A program made the translations under genes and the position numbers. Shown in pieces: positions 62,637-64,000 of a stretch of DNA of 64,000 bases. How positions within the stretch are numbered: the stretch's first letter is position 1; every line of letters begins with the position of its first letter. The DNA is from Aureispira sp. CCB-QB1 (GTDB taxonomy: Bacteria; Bacteroidota; Bacteroidia; Chitinophagales; Saprospiraceae), in NCBI RefSeq assembly GCF_000724545.1, contig NZ_JHBV01000046.1, forward strand, positions 1 to 64,000. The letters run 5' to 3'. The notes under the pieces were generated by a model. That model was not told where the DNA came from, made no database searches, and saw only the letters and a list, made by a program, of their open reading frames with translations.

Positions 62637-63581
62637 TTGGAAGGGATTGTAACAAAATCAACAGGCAAATGGTATATCGTCAAGTTAGAAGATGGGCGAT
62701 TGATGAATTGTAGAATTAAAGGAAAATTTAGATTGGGTAAATTTAAATTGACCAACCCTATTGCTGTTGGTGACAAAGTTTGGGTAGAACAAGAAAAAGG
62801 CTTGGACACGGGAATGATTGCTAAATTATTTCCACGAGAAAATTATGTCCTAAGACAATCTACTCGACGCAAACATTATATGCATTTGATTGCGGCCAAT
62901 ATTGATCAAGCTTTTATTATTGTTACCATCCAAGATCCTATGCTCAAGCCAGGATTTATTGATCGTTTTTTGTTAACAACAGAATCTCACAACATTCCCA
63001 CTTATATTATCGTCAATAAGGCAGATATTTATACCGACGATGACATGGCTATTTTTAATGGTTTAAAGCAATTGTATGCAGAAATTGGCTATCAAACGAA
63101 ACTAGTTTCTGCCGAAACAGGTACAGGTATTGAAGATTTAAAAGAACTTTTAAAAGACAAAACGACGCTTTTATCTGGGCATTCTGGTGTTGGGAAATCT
63201 TCCATTGTCAATTGTATACAAGATAATTTAGAACTGGACACACAAGAAATTTCGGAATATTCTGGTAAAGGAATGCATACCACGACCTTTGCGCAAATGC
63301 ATGAATTAGAGTTTGGAGGTGTTATTATTGATACCCCGGGTATCAAGGAAATGGGTTTTATTAATATGGATCCCGCAGATGTAGCGCATAATTTTAGAGA
63401 AATATTTGAGATGTCTGAACATTGCAAATACGGCAATTGTATGCACATGAACGAACCACATTGTGCGGTTAAAGAAGCCGTTGAATCGGGGGCTATTAGT
63501 ATTTTGCGCTACCAAAGCTACCTTTCTATCTTAGAAGATGTTATGGGTCAAAACTCTTGGGAACGTTTGACGGATTGGTAA
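62637..63581 (+). CDS. rsgA: Ribosome small-subunit biogenesis GTPase RsgA
   Basis: N-terminal OB-fold (GIVTKSTGKWYIVKLEDG). Circularly permuted GTPase: G4 NKAD near 124, G1 GHSGVGKSS near 181, G3 DTPGIKEMG near 231. C-terminal zinc finger with C-x(4)-C-x-H-x(5)-C (EHCKYGNCMHMNEPHC). Helps mature the 30S subunit. Start is TTG at 62637, chosen because family members begin M-x-G-x-V-x-K-S-T-G and the only upstream in-frame codons back to the stop at 62604 contain no ATG. Confidence 0.93.
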   Translation: MEGIVTKSTGKWYIVKLEDGRLMNCRIKGKFRLGKFKLTNPIAVGDKVWVEQEKGLDTGMIAKLFPRENYVLRQSTRRKHYMHLIAANIDQAFIIVTIQDPMLKPGFIDRFLLTTESHNIPTYIIVNKADIYTDDDMAIFNGLKQLYAEIGYQTKLVSAETGTGIEDLKELLKDKTTLLSGHSGVGKSSIVNCIQDNLELDTQEISEYSGKGMHTTTFAQMHELEFGGVIIDTPGIKEMGFINMDPADVAHNFREIFEMSEHCKYGNCMHMNEPHCAVKEAVESGAISILRYQSYLSILEDVMGQNSWERLTDW

Positions 63582-63639
63582 CTATTTCTTTTAGTTTTGG
63601 CTATCAATTGGGGAGCATATTCCCTTTCTGATTTTTAGT

Positions 63640-64000
63640 TTAGGAACACATTCGACACACCCATATATAAAATTCTTCAAACCCTGTAACACTTTGTTCT
63701 ACTGATGTTAAGGTCTCTAGAGCTTCCTTGAATTGCTTAAACAGCATCTTCTCTTCTTTAGATTCAACAGGAATTATCAATAATTTCTTGAAATATTGGA
63801 GAGCAATTTTTTCAAAGGTGTGCATTTCAGCTTTTAGCTTCTTATTTCTATATACACTTCTGAATAGATATTCCAACACTTTATAGCTAGATAGTTTATA
63901 ATAAATTGCCATTTGTAAAATACGAGCAAATTGCTGTACGTCTTTTCGTGGTTCATATGTTCTCGCAATTGTCAAAATCTTGTTGAGCCAATCTGCAGCT
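63640..64000 (-). CDS. Hypothetical protein, 5' end beyond window
   Basis: The reading frame is open to the window edge (ADWLNKILTIARTYEP at the edge), so the start lies outside. At least 120 residues, entirely helical, rich in Lys, Phe and Leu, ending EEFYIWVCRMCS. Not recognised. Convergent with rsgA, whose stop is 58 bp away. Confidence 0.6.
   Translation of the reverse strand, partial: AADWLNKILTIARTYEPRKDVQQFARILQMAIYYKLSSYKVLEYLFRSVYRNKKLKAEMHTFEKIALQYFKKLLIIPVESKEEKMLFKQFKEALETLTSVEQSVTGFEEFYIWVCRMCS

Overview
This window comes from an AT-rich member of the Bacteroidota. The evidence is several secreted proteins ending in a type IX secretion (T9SS) sorting domain, a TAnnTTTG-type promoter ahead of a large adhesin gene, SprB-like and PKD repeats, DUF4476, DUF547 and DUF3841 proteins, and little Shine-Dalgarno signal. 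The giant repeat adhesins and low GC fit the marine Saprospiria (Aureispira/Saprospira-like). That placement is inference; no rRNA or tRNA gene was seen.

Layout. 0-3.4 kb: an McrB-McrC type IV restriction pair. 3.4-11.6 kb: minus-strand small secreted or hypothetical proteins, two genes broken by single-base frameshifts (one an S1-domain protein), a DUF3841 protein, an alpha/beta hydrolase, a 7-TM TLC-like protein, a Tat-signal threonine-aldolase-like enzyme and an exported intradiol-dioxygenase-like protein. 12-16.6 kb: a 1518-residue T9SS adhesin. 16.7-22.3 kb: an FAD oxidoreductase, a UbiE-like methyltransferase, a beta-lactamase-fold lipoprotein, azoreductase and a Crp/Fnr regulator. 22.4-28 kb: a triplicated T9SS protein, a small lipoprotein, a Lys-rich LEA-like secreted protein and an operon of small proteins. 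28.3-30.6 kb: a 743-residue protein with a Mrr/NERD-like nuclease core. 30.7-42 kb: a 1886-residue barrel plus 16 Ig-like repeats, three DUF4476 proteins and a GyrB-derived pseudo-ATPase. 42-50.4 kb: a PKD adhesin, a VWA protein, a hydrolase, peptidase T and a DUF547 lipoprotein. 50.7-57.3 kb: DUF695-RraB, a LEA-2-like protein, a lipoprotein, a DPP5-like S9 peptidase and a secreted glycan-binding/Hint (hedgehog-like) protein. 57.7-58.7 kb: an overlapping GNAT-XRE pair resembling a toxin-antitoxin module. 59.7-64 kb: a TIR-like/TPR/short-chain dehydrogenase fusion, rsgA and a truncated gene.

The strongest undescribed signal is a family of small non-autonomous mobile elements. There are seven copies in 64 kb, 34 to 279 bp long, with inverted termini related to CAATAGTTCGTTGA. 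Six of the seven are flanked by exact 6-7 bp direct repeats, as expected of target-site duplications. The elements carry a second internal inverted repeat and exchangeable ~22 and ~35 bp modules. No transposase is encoded here.

Much of the window concerns the cell surface: T9SS cargo, lipoproteins and exported hydrolases. The defence or conflict genes (McrBC, the nuclease protein, GNAT-XRE and possibly the TIR fusion) are scattered and do not form one island.
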